Assembly: GCA_016713275.1 (NCBI GenBank)
Contig: JADJPL010000023.1
Coordinates: 7,501-71,061, forward strand
Direction of reading: 5' to 3'
Source: Haliscomenobacter sp.
Lineage (GTDB): Bacteria; Bacteroidota; Bacteroidia; Chitinophagales; Saprospiraceae
DNA: 63,561 bases
Below are positions 9,120 through 18,081 of the stretch, one piece after another. The translations under genes were made by a program, and so were the position numbers. The stretch's first letter is position 1; every line of letters starts with the position of its first letter. The notes beneath the pieces were generated by a model, which was not told where the DNA came from, searched no databases, and saw only the letters and a list, made by a program, of their open reading frames with translations.

Positions 9120-9440
9120 CTAGAAATCGCTTTGGCCCTCCTGCAGATCGGGCTGGCTAACCAATTCGAGGCTCCACGCCTGGGGCTTGGCGGCAAACAG
9201 GGCTTTCGTCTGGCTCCAGGTGTTCTGAAACAACTCGGATTGCCGGTAAGCTTCCAGAGCGCCCGGGTTTTCCCAGAGGCTGTACGTAAAAAAGACATGT
9301 TCGTGCGCATGCTGCCTCCAAAGCTCAAGGTGGCAGCATCCCGGAAAGTTCCGGATGGCATTTTTGGTGCGTTCAAAAAGGTCGAGGAACGTATCGGTTT
9401 CCTCTTCCCTGAAGGTCATTTTAACTATTCTGCGGATCAT
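9120..9440 (-). CDS. Antibiotic biosynthesis monooxygenase (ABM) domain protein
   Basis: 106 residues forming a single ferredoxin-like ABM domain. It starts IRRIVKMTF and has the ...FPGCCHLELWRQHAHEHVFFTYSLWEN pattern typical of quinol-monooxygenase/heme-degrading-like dimers. Real function in this family varies widely and cannot be set from sequence. It lies between the DUF62 gene and aroB with gaps of 9 and 2 bases, so it is co-transcribed. Confidence 0.8.
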   Translation of the reverse strand: MIRRIVKMTFREEETDTFLDLFERTKNAIRNFPGCCHLELWRQHAHEHVFFTYSLWENPGALEAYRQSELFQNTWSQTKALFAAKPQAWSLELVSQPDLQEGQSDF

Positions 9441-9449
9441 GTTTCAAGC

Positions 9450-10223
9450 CTAAAGGTCCATAAAATCAATTTGAATCGTATCGTCGATCTTCAACCCAAG
9501 CAGGGAAGCTGCTTTGCCCATATGGATCGCGATTTCAAGCATGCCGGCAGAGTTGAACAAACAAAGCGGCTCGCCAATGGGGCGGTCTGCATAGGCCGAA
9601 CTGAGCTCCGTAATGGGGTCATGCCGTTTAAAAAAAAGCGCAAACGGACGATCCTTGCCCACCGTCTCGAAAAGGTCCCGGGAAACATTAACGATCACGT
9701 TGTCGTAATGGTCGATGTAAATAACGGAACCGCGGATCTGAGATTTATTGATCACCGGCTGCAAAATAAGCCGTTGGCGGATCTGGCCCGCATTAGGGCC
9801 CAGAGATTCCGGGGCTTCTCCCGAAAACAGCCTGGCCGCTACCGAAGCAAAAACCTCCTGGATGGGAAAAGGATGGCCCTCCGGCCAGGGCAATTCCACA
9901 CAGGAGAGGCCGGCTTCGTCATGGATCAAGGGAAGCAGTCCGTTGTCCGGGGCAACGAAAAAATGGGCTTTATGGGCCAGCAGCAAAAAGCGCCGGGAAG
10001 CGGCGCCCAGGTCGTTGACACTGATCAGGTGCAGGGCGCCCGGGGGGAAGTTTTGCCAGCAGTGCTTAAATATATAGGCTGCCTGAACGATATTGTAATT
10101 AGAAACGTTGTGAGAAATATCCACAAGGACGGCGCCAGGCGTCCGGCTGAGGATGGCGCCCTTGATACTGGCCGCATAATGATCCTTTAAACCAAGGTCC
10201 GAAGTCAGGGTAATGAAAGGCAT
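9450..10223 (-). CDS. SAM hydroxide adenosyltransferase (DUF62) family protein
   Basis: 257 residues. ITLTSDLGLKDHYAASIKG at the N-terminus and the GNVI-like C-terminal domain motif (YIDHYDNVIVNV) mark the fluorinase/chlorinase-like DUF62 fold. Members hydrolyse S-adenosylmethionine to adenosine and methionine using water. The halogenase-specific loop cannot be assessed by eye; the short length fits the hydroxide-using class. It is first gene of the operon with the ABM protein and aroB. Confidence 0.88.
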   Translation of the reverse strand: MPFITLTSDLGLKDHYAASIKGAILSRTPGAVLVDISHNVSNYNIVQAAYIFKHCWQNFPPGALHLISVNDLGAASRRFLLLAHKAHFFVAPDNGLLPLIHDEAGLSCVELPWPEGHPFPIQEVFASVAARLFSGEAPESLGPNAGQIRQRLILQPVINKSQIRGSVIYIDHYDNVIVNVSRDLFETVGKDRPFALFFKRHDPITELSSAYADRPIGEPLCLFNSAGMLEIAIHMGKAASLLGLKIDDTIQIDFMDL

Positions 10224-10307
10224 GGAAAGAAATCTGATTTAAATGGCTCCGGATTCAAGATAACGGAACGAAAGTCTTAAATTTACTGCAAACATAATAG
10301 AAAACTT

Positions 10308-10315
10308 AAGGAGGT
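10308..10315 (+). promoter_or_regulatory. Strong Shine-Dalgarno sequence of phoH
   Basis: aaggaggt is a full anti-SD complement, placed a few bases before the TTG start of phoH. Most genes in this window, as usual in Bacteroidota, have no recognisable SD. Here it decides the TTG start, since no ATG lies near the conserved N-terminus. Confidence 0.7.
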
Positions 10316-10318
10316 AGA

Positions 10319-11329
10319 TTGAGCGAAATCATATTAACTGTAGAAGGCGTCGATCCCGTTGAACTTTACGGCGAAAATAACGTCAAACTGAACCTGTTGC
10401 GCAAGGCGTTTCCTGAAATCACCATCACGTCCAGAGGGAATAGTCTCAAGCTCGCCGGCGAAAAAAAATTCACCCAGAAGGCCAAGGCCAAGTTCGAACT
10501 CATGGTTCGGCTGCTTCGTGAATACAACGAACTTCCCGTTCAGATGGTCGAAGACCTCATGGGCGACCTCAACCCTTTTGAGGCACGGATCGCCGAATCG
10601 ACGGAAGACAACCGGATCATCCTGCACGGCCGCGACGGTAAAGCTATTAAAGCCAAGACGAAAAACCAGCGCAAGCTGATCAGCGCTTCCGAGCAAAACG
10701 ACGTGGTTTTTGCGGTGGGCCCTGCGGGCACCGGCAAAACCTACACCGCTGTGGCACTAGCGGTCAAGGCGTTAAAAAACAAAACCGTCAAGAAGATCAT
10801 CCTTACCCGTCCGGCTGTGGAAGCAGGGGAAAGCCTTGGTTTTTTGCCCGGCGACCTCAAGGAAAAAATCGACCCTTACCTCCGGCCTCTGTATGATGCC
10901 CTGGACGATATGATCCCTGCGGAGAAGCTGCAGCAATTCATGACCAACCGGACCATCGAAATCGCGCCACTTGCCTTTATGCGCGGGCGGACCCTGGATC
11001 AGGCGTTCATTATTCTGGACGAAGCACAGAACTGCTCCACCATGCAGCTCAAGATGTTCCTCACCCGGTTAGGGCCGAGCGCCAAATGCATCATCACCGG
11101 CGATTTGTCTCAGGTCGACCTTCCGTTTCACCAAAAATCTGGTTTGCGCCGGGCGATTGAACTACTGGGGCATCTGGAAGGAATCTCGACGATCAATCTG
11201 AGCGCCGAAGATGTCGTGCGTCACCGGCTGGTCAGAGAAATCATCCTGGCTTATGAAAAGTCGGACAACGAAATGCGCAAACGCAGAAAACCCGAAGAAG
11301 TAGAAGCCTCCCCCAGCGAAGAAGAATAA
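10319..11329 (+). CDS. phoH: PhoH-like ATPase
   Basis: 336 residues starting at TTG with a full Shine-Dalgarno sequence. An N-terminal KH-like region (1-110) precedes the P-loop NTPase domain: Walker A GPAGTGKT (134-141), Walker B-like FIILDEAQNCS, and the ITGDLSQVDLP sensor motif, with a charged tail (RKRRKPEEVEASPSEEE). PhoH proteins are cytosolic ATPases linked to RNA metabolism and ribosome maturation, often beside ybeY. Here ybeY is not adjacent. A small hypothetical gene and aroA follow on the same strand. Confidence 0.93.
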   Translation: MSEIILTVEGVDPVELYGENNVKLNLLRKAFPEITITSRGNSLKLAGEKKFTQKAKAKFELMVRLLREYNELPVQMVEDLMGDLNPFEARIAESTEDNRIILHGRDGKAIKAKTKNQRKLISASEQNDVVFAVGPAGTGKTYTAVALAVKALKNKTVKKIILTRPAVEAGESLGFLPGDLKEKIDPYLRPLYDALDDMIPAEKLQQFMTNRTIEIAPLAFMRGRTLDQAFIILDEAQNCSTMQLKMFLTRLGPSAKCIITGDLSQVDLPFHQKSGLRRAIELLGHLEGISTINLSAEDVVRHRLVREIILAYEKSDNEMRKRRKPEEVEASPSEEE

Positions 11330-11340
11330 ACCATCTGTCT

Positions 11341-11550
11341 ATGAATTTTGTAGTTACTATTGATCCCGACAAGGAAGATCAAGTCACCCAGCTTCTGGAA
11401 GCCTTGCTGGAACTAGGTGTGATCGAAGCCTTTTCTCCATTCACCGAACAAAAGCCGGCGCCTGCTTTCAACGCCGCCACTACTACTGGAAGGCCGGAAC
11501 CGGTATCCGCTTTCGACCTTGCCGAGCAATACCGGGACCTGGTAGATTAA
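11341..11550 (+). CDS. Hypothetical small protein
   Basis: 69 residues. The N-terminal half (MNFVVTIDPDKEDQVTQLLEALLELGVIEAF) looks like a beta-alpha unit with a leucine-rich helix, and the second half is Ala/Pro/Thr-rich. No family was recognised. Small size and position (12 bases after phoH, 29 before aroA) suggest a co-transcribed gene. Resemblance to short antitoxin-like proteins of Bacteroidota is only general; no toxin partner is adjacent. Confidence 0.55.
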   Translation: MNFVVTIDPDKEDQVTQLLEALLELGVIEAFSPFTEQKPAPAFNAATTTGRPEPVSAFDLAEQYRDLVD

Positions 11551-11578
11551 TTGCCTCTCTCCTACTTATGCCTTACGG

Positions 11579-12811
11579 ATGATCCTAACACTGACCCACC
11601 CAAGCGGGCAATTCGATGCAGCCCTGGCCCTGTCGGGCTCTAAAAGTATCAGCAACCGGGCGCTGATCATTCGCGCGCTGACGCCCGGCGGTTTCGCTAT
11701 CGAGCGCTTAGCAAGTGCCAAAGACACCCGGCTCCTTCAGGATTTGCTCCATTCCGATGCGCCAACACTGGACGCAGGGGCTGCAGGAACGACGTTCCGG
11801 TTCCTCACTGCCTATCTTTCCCTTCAGCCGGGCGTTCAGACGCTCACCGGCTCTGAACGGATGAAGCAGCGCCCGATTGGGGTGCTCGTAGAAGCGCTGC
11901 GGCGATTGGGAGCTCAAATCGAATACCTGGGGCAGGAAGGGTATCCGCCGCTCCGGATCGGGCCGCCCGACCATTTGGGCCACGTTGCTGCTTTGAACAT
12001 TTCCGCAGGCACGAGCAGCCAGTATATTTCCGCCCTCCTGATGATCGCGCCTTTGCTCCCCGGAGGCCTGGAACTGACCCTCGAAGGAAAGATCGTTTCC
12101 AGGCCCTACATCGAAATGACGCTTCGCTTGATGGAATATTTCGGCATATCCTGGGAGTGGGAAGGCCCTACGATCCGGATTGGCGCCCAATCCTATAGTC
12201 CAAAGCCCTTTACCGTAGAAGCCGACTGGTCGGCCGCGTCTTATTTTTACTCCATGGTCGCTTTGTCGGATGAAGGCCAGGTGACGTTAAGCGGCCTTTT
12301 CGAAAACAGCCTTCAGGGCGATGCCATCCTGCCGGAAATTTTCGAACCGCTGGGCGTATACACCCACTTTTCCGGAGCGTCGGTTTCCCTGACCAAAGCG
12401 GGACAGCGAAGAGCCCCTTCGTTCGACTGGGACTTCCTCCGTTGCCCGGACCTCGCTCAAACCCTCGCGGTTACCTGCGCCGGACTGGGCATTTCCGGAC
12501 TGTTTCATGGAGTAGAAACCCTGCGGATCAAGGAAACCGACCGTATTGGAGCGTTGGAGACCGAGTTGGGGAAGGTGGGCGTCCAGTTAGAAGCTTTCCC
12601 GGCAGGAAACCCCGACCGGTTTTCTCTGAGCGGCCAGGCAGCCTGGGATACGCCTCCGCTTTTCCATACCTACGAAGACCACCGGATGGCGATGGCGTTT
12701 GCCCCATTGGCGCTATACAGGCCTATTCGAATACAAGATCCCCAGGTAGTCGAAAAATCCTACCCGGAATTCTGGGACGATCTGCAAAAGCTGGGATTTA
12801 TCGTAACCTAG
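11579..12811 (+). CDS. aroA: 3-phosphoshikimate 1-carboxyvinyltransferase (EPSP synthase)
   Basis: A 410-residue, slightly short EPSP synthase that joins shikimate-3-phosphate and PEP in the sixth shikimate step. LSGSKSISNRALI (about 19-31) holds the phosphate-binding Lys/Ser/Arg, and AGTTFRFLTA is a divergent form of the NAGTAxRxL loop, with Thr-Thr-Phe in place of the usual residues. SAGTSSQYIS, EADWSAASYFY, RIKETDRI and YEDHRMAMAF complete the active site. An ATG 11 bases upstream closes immediately, so 11579 is the start. The last 4 bases overlap the end of the convergent OmpA-family gene. The altered loop might affect glyphosate sensitivity, but this is inference only. Confidence 0.96.
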   Translation: MILTLTHPSGQFDAALALSGSKSISNRALIIRALTPGGFAIERLASAKDTRLLQDLLHSDAPTLDAGAAGTTFRFLTAYLSLQPGVQTLTGSERMKQRPIGVLVEALRRLGAQIEYLGQEGYPPLRIGPPDHLGHVAALNISAGTSSQYISALLMIAPLLPGGLELTLEGKIVSRPYIEMTLRLMEYFGISWEWEGPTIRIGAQSYSPKPFTVEADWSAASYFYSMVALSDEGQVTLSGLFENSLQGDAILPEIFEPLGVYTHFSGASVSLTKAGQRRAPSFDWDFLRCPDLAQTLAVTCAGLGISGLFHGVETLRIKETDRIGALETELGKVGVQLEAFPAGNPDRFSLSGQAAWDTPPLFHTYEDHRMAMAFAPLALYRPIRIQDPQVVEKSYPEFWDDLQKLGFIVT

Positions 12812-14013
12812 CTGTTGCTCATATTCAGGATCTTGATTTCCACGCGTTGGTTTTTCCTCCGGCCTTCCAAGTGGTCATTGGAAGCGATGGGAATGCGCCG
12901 GCCATATCCTTTGTATTGGAGCCTGGCCCGGGAGATTCCCCGCTGGGCGAGGTACTCGCAGACCACCTTGGCGCGGGCCGTGGAAAGCTGGTCGCAGAAA
13001 GAATCGGAACACAAGCCATTGGTATGGCCCCCAACCTCGATCACCACATCGGGGTTCGAAGAAAGAAACTTCACCAACTCATTTAAAGGCGTGTACGATT
13101 CCTTGGTAATCACTGATTTATCCGCTTCGAAAAGGATATTATTCATTCGAAGGGTTTGCCCTTTCTGAATATCGGAACGGGTGATTCTGGAAAAGTCGGC
13201 GCTTTCCACCACAGCGGGTTTTTCTACCGGATTCGTCCGCGCAGGCGGTGGGTCATTCCGAACAGGCGGCTGCGGAGGCGTGGTTTTAGCCGTGCTATCC
13301 GTGCGTTTCACAGGCGCCGGCGGGTTGACTTTCGGCGTTTCCGGCTGCTTGGCCGGCAGGGTCTCCGCTACTTCTTCTTCGCAAGGGATAGGGGTAATGG
13401 CCGAGGCATTGTCCAAAAGAATATTGCCATTGTAGGGAAAAAGCGTGGGCGTTTTGTAAAACGCCTCAAAAGAAATGTAGCTGTAGTTGTCGATCGGTTC
13501 GAATTTGAACTGATATTCCAACCAACGGGTATTGATGATGAGGTTGGTTTCGCCGAGCAAATATTGTTTGTCGCAGTGATCAAACCCCCCATAGATACGC
13601 AATTTGGCCGGGGTGGTATAATTGGCGGTTTCGTCCGAAATCCGGCTGGTGCTAACGTATAATTCCGAACGGCAGAGGTGTATACTAAAGGCATAGCATT
13701 GGCCTTTTTTCATCGGCATGCTAAGCCGCTGGGAGACCATTTCCCATGTATCGTTATCCCGGACGACCATCCCGAGATACGTATCGCCGTCGACCGCCGG
13801 CTTGGTAACGCTAAACGTTCCGCTCGGCTGCACATCCGGAGGGGTTTCGCCCACCGTCCCGCAATCCGTCCACCCTCTGGGTGGTTTACTATGGCGGGGC
13901 ATATCCTCAAAGGAAGGGTTAACCAGTGTAATAACACCCTCCTGCTGCCCTGAAAGCTTGAAACTGCATAAAAAGAACGACAACAACACCCCAGCAACAA
14001 AACGAAGCCTCAT
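12808..14013 (-). CDS. OmpA-family outer membrane protein
   Basis: 401 residues from the ATG at 14013, picked because it opens a signal peptide (LRFVAGVLLSFFLCSFKLSGQ). A secreted N-terminal region (about 25-225, NPSFED...GWTDCG, reminiscent of carbohydrate-binding-like beta-sandwiches) is joined by a Pro/Lys/Thr-rich linker (about 225-285) to a C-terminal OmpA domain (about 300-400). That domain contains NNILFEADKSVI, GHTNGLCSDSFCDQLSTARA and YKGYGRRIPIASN, and should bind peptidoglycan. Similar architectures in Bacteroidota are associated with the cell envelope or gliding/secretion, but no specific role can be set. Confidence 0.85.
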   Translation of the reverse strand: MRLRFVAGVLLSFFLCSFKLSGQQEGVITLVNPSFEDMPRHSKPPRGWTDCGTVGETPPDVQPSGTFSVTKPAVDGDTYLGMVVRDNDTWEMVSQRLSMPMKKGQCYAFSIHLCRSELYVSTSRISDETANYTTPAKLRIYGGFDHCDKQYLLGETNLIINTRWLEYQFKFEPIDNYSYISFEAFYKTPTLFPYNGNILLDNASAITPIPCEEEVAETLPAKQPETPKVNPPAPVKRTDSTAKTTPPQPPVRNDPPPARTNPVEKPAVVESADFSRITRSDIQKGQTLRMNNILFEADKSVITKESYTPLNELVKFLSSNPDVVIEVGGHTNGLCSDSFCDQLSTARAKVVCEYLAQRGISRARLQYKGYGRRIPIASNDHLEGRRKNQRVEIKILNMSNS

Positions 14014-14101
14014 AGCCTGTTGATATTTGGTTTTGCAAGTAAAACGCCTTAAATCCAGCCAATTGTTCAACGATCGGAAAAATTAGGGCAAATGTGCTAA
14101 A

Positions 14102-14148
14102 AAATAAAGGTTTAAGGAGCTGATTTACGCATGCTTAAACCTTTATTT
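14102..14148 (-). terminator. Intrinsic terminator of the acyl-CoA dehydrogenase gene
   Basis: Perfect 15 bp inverted repeat aaataaaggtttaag (14102-14116) / cttaaacctttattt (14134-14148) with a 17-base loop. On the minus strand the stem runs into a T-tract. It lies 53 bases beyond the acyl-CoA dehydrogenase stop and upstream of the OmpA-family gene. Confidence 0.6.
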
Positions 14149-14200
14149 ATAAAAAAGTTCCGTTACCTAATTTGTTCCGGCCTTTTCTGTTTCCAATTTG

Positions 14201-15421
14201 CTATTCAAACGCATTCAACCCCGTGACGTCGTATCCTGTGATCAGGAGGTGGATATCGTGGGTTCCTTCATAGGTGAGCACCGTTTCCAGGTTCATCAAA
14301 TGGCGCATGATGGGGTACTCGTTGGTGATTCCCATACCTCCATGGATTTGCCGGGCTTCCCTGGCGATTTCGAGCGCCATAAAGACGTTATTGCGTTTGG
14401 CCATGGAAATTTGGCCGGGAGTAGCTTTGTCCTGATTGGCCAGGCTGCCCAGGCGCCAGGTCAGCAACTGGGCTTTAGTGATCTCGGTGATCATTTCCGC
14501 CAGTTTTTTCTGCGTCAGCTGGAACTGTCCGATCGGACGGCCGAATTGCTGCCGCTCCAGGGAATACCGGAGCGCCGAATCGTAGCAATCCATGGCGGCG
14601 CCAATAGCGCCCCAGGCAATTCCGTACCGTGCCTTGGAGAGGCAGGACAGGGGCCCTTTCATGCCCTGAACGTTGGGCAGGACCTGGGATTTGGGAACCC
14701 GCACGTCTTCAAACACGAGTTCTCCGGTAATCGAAGCCCGAAGCGACCATTTCCCTTTGATCTCCGGCGCTGAAAAACCGGGCATATCCTTTTCCACGAT
14801 CATGCCGCGCACGATTCCCTGCTCATCCTTTGCCCAAACGACGGCGATATCGGCGAGCGGCGAATTGGTGATCCACATTTTGGCGCCATTGAGGATATAC
14901 GCGTCGCCATCGTCTTTGACGTGGGTCGTCATGCCGGAGGGGTTGGATCCGTGATCGGGCTCCGTCAGGCCAAAACAGCCGATCAAGTCGCCGCTGCCCA
15001 GTTTGGGAAGGTATTTCCTGCGCTGCGCTTCCGAACCGAATTTATAGATCGGGAACATCACCAAGGAGCCCTGCACCGAAGCCATCGAACGAATACCAGA
15101 ATCTCCGCGCTCCAGCTCTTGCATGATCACCCCATAGGCCATCTCATCCATGCCGCCGCCGCCGTATTCTACAGGAAGGCTGGGGCCAAAAGCTCCGATT
15201 TCCGCAAGCCCTTTAAACAAATGCACCGGGCATTCCGCCCGTTCCGCGTAAGCTTCAATGATCGGCGTTACTTCTTGTTTCACCCAGTCCCTTACCGCAT
15301 CCCGTGCCAGGAGGTGGTCCTCGGCGAGCAATTCATCCAGAGCGTAATAATCATGCCCTTGAAAACGATCTTCTTTGGCTTTCTTCTCGATGGGATGGGC
15401 TCCCGTTCCATTCTCCTTCAT
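14201..15421 (-). CDS. Acyl-CoA dehydrogenase, glutaryl-CoA dehydrogenase-like
   Basis: A 406-residue FAD flavoenzyme. The strings GDSGIRSMASVQGSLVM, CFGLTEPDHGSNP, WITNSPLADIAVVWA, QFGRPIGQFQLTQKKLAEM and YEGTHDIH closely follow glutaryl-CoA dehydrogenases, in which the Glu of YEGTHDIH is the catalytic base. This enzyme oxidatively decarboxylates glutaryl-CoA to crotonyl-CoA in lysine/tryptophan degradation. It stands alone and is divergent from folB. Assignment to the GCDH subfamily is likely; the generic family is certain. Confidence 0.92.
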   Translation of the reverse strand: MKENGTGAHPIEKKAKEDRFQGHDYYALDELLAEDHLLARDAVRDWVKQEVTPIIEAYAERAECPVHLFKGLAEIGAFGPSLPVEYGGGGMDEMAYGVIMQELERGDSGIRSMASVQGSLVMFPIYKFGSEAQRRKYLPKLGSGDLIGCFGLTEPDHGSNPSGMTTHVKDDGDAYILNGAKMWITNSPLADIAVVWAKDEQGIVRGMIVEKDMPGFSAPEIKGKWSLRASITGELVFEDVRVPKSQVLPNVQGMKGPLSCLSKARYGIAWGAIGAAMDCYDSALRYSLERQQFGRPIGQFQLTQKKLAEMITEITKAQLLTWRLGSLANQDKATPGQISMAKRNNVFMALEIAREARQIHGGMGITNEYPIMRHLMNLETVLTYEGTHDIHLLITGYDVTGLNAFE

Positions 15422-15555
15422 TGGTTTGCGTTTTTTGGTTAAGGAACCGATGCAAAGTCCGCAAAACTTGCGCGTTCCGGCATGTCTTCCTGAAACAAAG
15501 GTAAGGATTTTGGTCTTATCTTTCTATTTTAGCCCCTGGATCAAATCAACCCTTT

Positions 15556-15966
15556 ATGCCCAAAGTCGCGCTCGAAGGCATGCAGTTTTATGCGTTTCAC
15601 GGTTTGTACGCGGAAGAGCAAACCGTTGGCAACCACTACCAGGTGGACGTATACCTGGATACCAAACTGGAGAAAGAGCACAAGGACATCAAGCCGCCGG
15701 CAGACGACATCAGCACAACGGTCAATTACGAAACCATTTACCAGATTTGCAAGCTGGAGATGAAAAAACCGGTCCGCTTAATTGAAACCCTGGCGCAGCA
15801 GATCCTTAAAAAGATCGTCGCCCAGTACAAAGACCGGGAACCCCTGGAACTGGAAGGATACCATGTCGAAGTCACTTCTTTGCTGGTCCGGGTCAGCAAG
15901 TTTAATCCTCCCCTGGGCGGCCGGGTTCAGCGGGCTTATGTGGAACTGAGTTATGAGAAAAAGTAA
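15556..15966 (+). CDS. folB: Dihydroneopterin aldolase
   Basis: 136 residues, a T-fold enzyme of folate synthesis. MQFYAFHGLYAEEQTVGNHYQVDV contains the catalytic-loop Glu and substrate-binding residues. RLIETLAQQI and RVSKFNPPLGG (catalytic Lys) match the family. It is preceded by a 134-base divergent spacer shared with the acyl-CoA dehydrogenase gene and followed by the convergent DUF819 gene. Confidence 0.94.
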   Translation: MPKVALEGMQFYAFHGLYAEEQTVGNHYQVDVYLDTKLEKEHKDIKPPADDISTTVNYETIYQICKLEMKKPVRLIETLAQQILKKIVAQYKDREPLELEGYHVEVTSLLVRVSKFNPPLGGRVQRAYVELSYEKK

Positions 15967-16018
15967 GGCCCCTCTTAACAGCGGCCGCAAAAAAGCGCCC
16001 TTCGCTCTCCAATAGCTG

Positions 16019-17287
16019 TTAACTAACCACCCATTGCATCAAAAAGGCAGCTACCAGGGCCCCGTAAGTACCCAAAGCATACCCCAGTACCGCCATAAGT
16101 ACCCCCACAGGAGCTAACGCCGGGCTGAATGCAGAGGCGACAACCGGAGCCGAAGCAGCCCCTCCAATATTCGCCTGGCTCCCAACCGCTACAAAAAAGA
16201 AGGGGGCCCGAATCAGGCGCGCCACGATCAGCAAAACAGCCACGTGTACCAGCATCCAGACAATCCCGACAGCGAAGAGGCCCAGGTTTTGGAGCACCTG
16301 CCCAATGTCCATTTTCATGCCAATGGTAGCTACCAGGATATAAATGAATACGCTCCCCATTTTGGATGCCCCTACGCCCTCCAGCCGGCGGGCGGAGGTA
16401 AAGGAAAGCCCAAGCCCAATGGTTGTCGCCGCAACAACCATCCAGAAAAAGGAAGAGATAATTGACTCCAGCCTCCAGGCTTCCAATTGTGGCCTGAATT
16501 GTTCCAACCAGGGAACGATTCCATCGGCTGCCCAATGCGAGAATGCGGTTCCGCCAAAAGCAACTGCCAGCAAAAAGAACCATTCTGCGGTTGTCGGGAT
16601 TTTGGCCACGCTTTGCTGAAAGCGCTCGATATTGGTTCGGAGGGATTCCACCGCTGAGTTGTCGGCCTTCATCCAGGTATCGATTTGCTTATACCTGCCG
16701 GCGCCATACAGCAAAAAGCCCATCCAGATATTCGCTACCACCACGTCTACGACGACCATGGTAGCAAACAGGTTGTCGGATACCTGAAAGATTTCCTTCA
16801 TGGCGGTTTGGTTGGCGCCGCCGCCGATCCAGCTTCCCGCAATAGTGGACAAGCCTTTCCATAGCAGGTCCGCTTCCGTTGGGATGAGGTTGGGCGCTAC
16901 CTTCGTTACCAAGAGCAGCGCAACGGGTCCGCCAATGACGACGCCGAGGGTGCCCGCCAAAAACATGATCAGGGCTTTGGGCCCCAGGCTCAAAAGCCCT
17001 TTAAAGTCAATACTGATACAGAGCATGATCAGCGACGCAGGCAGCAGATAATTCGACGCCACGTGGTACAACTGGGATTTGCTCCCGTCGGGATACGCTT
17101 CCCCGGAGATCAGTCCCAAAGGCCAGTGTAGCAACGCGGGAAGAAAGTAACACAGAAGCAGAGCCGGCACATACCGGTAAAAGGATTTCCAGAACGGCCG
17201 GTCCAGGTTGGAAGTCCAGAAAACAAAAGCCAGGGTAAGGATCAGGATGCCAAAAATGACCGCGTCGTTCGTAAATACTGGTTGCAT
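16019..17287 (-). CDS. DUF819-family membrane protein
   Basis: 422 residues with about ten to eleven predicted membrane helices, including IFGILILTLAFVFW, ALIMFLAGTLGVVIGGPVALLL and the C-terminal PVGVLMAVLGYALGTYGALVAAF. The ASNYLLPASLIMLCISID and GGGANQTAMKEIF blocks are characteristic of DUF819 (YjcL-type), related to transporter folds. The substrate is unknown. It is divergent from lspA. Confidence 0.88.
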   Translation of the reverse strand: MQPVFTNDAVIFGILILTLAFVFWTSNLDRPFWKSFYRYVPALLLCYFLPALLHWPLGLISGEAYPDGSKSQLYHVASNYLLPASLIMLCISIDFKGLLSLGPKALIMFLAGTLGVVIGGPVALLLVTKVAPNLIPTEADLLWKGLSTIAGSWIGGGANQTAMKEIFQVSDNLFATMVVVDVVVANIWMGFLLYGAGRYKQIDTWMKADNSAVESLRTNIERFQQSVAKIPTTAEWFFLLAVAFGGTAFSHWAADGIVPWLEQFRPQLEAWRLESIISSFFWMVVAATTIGLGLSFTSARRLEGVGASKMGSVFIYILVATIGMKMDIGQVLQNLGLFAVGIVWMLVHVAVLLIVARLIRAPFFFVAVGSQANIGGAASAPVVASAFSPALAPVGVLMAVLGYALGTYGALVAAFLMQWVVS

Positions 17288-17345
17288 AAGATAAAGTTGC
17301 GAAGTTACGGGTTGCGGGGTTCAAGGTGGCCAGTTTTTCCGGCGC

Positions 17346-17380
17346 TTTGAAATGGAACTCGGCTAAAGATAATACATTTG
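17346..17380 (+). promoter_or_regulatory. Promoter of lspA (-33 TTTG / -7 TAnnTTTG)
   Basis: TTTG at 17346-17349 and TACATTTG at 17373-17380, with a 23-base spacer, slightly long for the Bacteroidota consensus. It would give a leader of roughly 90 bases before the lspA ATG at 17479. It lies in the divergent spacer with the DUF819 gene. Confidence 0.5.
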
Positions 17381-17478
17381 TGCGGAGAACTTGTATTTTC
17401 GCCGGGACGGAATTATGCGCCGGAAGCGCTGGACGGTGCGCTTGGGGCCGTATCAAAAGGACCTACAAAAACGGAATT

Positions 17479-18024
17479 ATGTTTTGGAAACGCCTCCCTT
17501 GGGTATTCATCCCCGGCTTGCTGGCTGTGGGTATCGACCGTTGGACAAAGATCTGGGCAACGGAGCACCTGATGCATACGTATCCCCGCTCGTATTGGAA
17601 TGATTTTTTTCGTTTCCAATACGCCCTCAACGAAGGCGCGTTTCTCAGCCTGGGTTCCGGCATGCCTGAAAAGCTGCGCTATTGGTTGTTGGCCGTTATC
17701 CCCGTGCTGGTGCTGGGCTATATTCTCGTCCATGTATTTACCGGGAAGCACCTCAACCGCTTTTCTCAGGCTGCTTTCGGTTTGATTCTTGTTAGCGGCG
17801 GAAGCAACATCTTCGACCGCATTCTGGAAGGGCATGTGGTCGATTTCATGAATATGGGCATTGGGCAACTTCGGACCGGCATTTTCAATGTAGCCGATAT
17901 GGCCATTATGGCTGGGCTGTTTATGCTGCTCCCTTCCGCGTTCCAGAAGCCAAAGGCCGTTACGCAAGAGGAAATCCCTGCTCCTGCGGAAGAAACGCAG
18001 ACGGAAGAACGTCCGGAGCAGTGA
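17479..18024 (+). CDS. lspA: Lipoprotein signal peptidase (signal peptidase II)
   Basis: A 181-residue integral membrane aspartyl peptidase that cleaves prolipoprotein signal peptides. Four helices are visible. Family boxes are GIDRWTKIWA, FRFQYALNEGAFLSLG, GGSNIFDRILEGHVVDFM (first catalytic Asp) and FNVADMAI (second catalytic Asp). The ATG at 17479 (MFWKRLPW) is used; the frame extends 51 codons upstream across the promoter-like boxes. A short Glu/Ala/Pro tail (about 160-181) is unusual but common in Bacteroidota LspA. The sodium symporter gene follows 57 bases later. Confidence 0.95.
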   Translation: MFWKRLPWVFIPGLLAVGIDRWTKIWATEHLMHTYPRSYWNDFFRFQYALNEGAFLSLGSGMPEKLRYWLLAVIPVLVLGYILVHVFTGKHLNRFSQAAFGLILVSGGSNIFDRILEGHVVDFMNMGIGQLRTGIFNVADMAIMAGLFMLLPSAFQKPKAVTQEEIPAPAEETQTEERPEQ

Positions 18025-18081
18025 ATTGGCATGCCGAAACGCTTCTGATCGTACTCTTTTTACCGCTTTAAACCTAACCTG

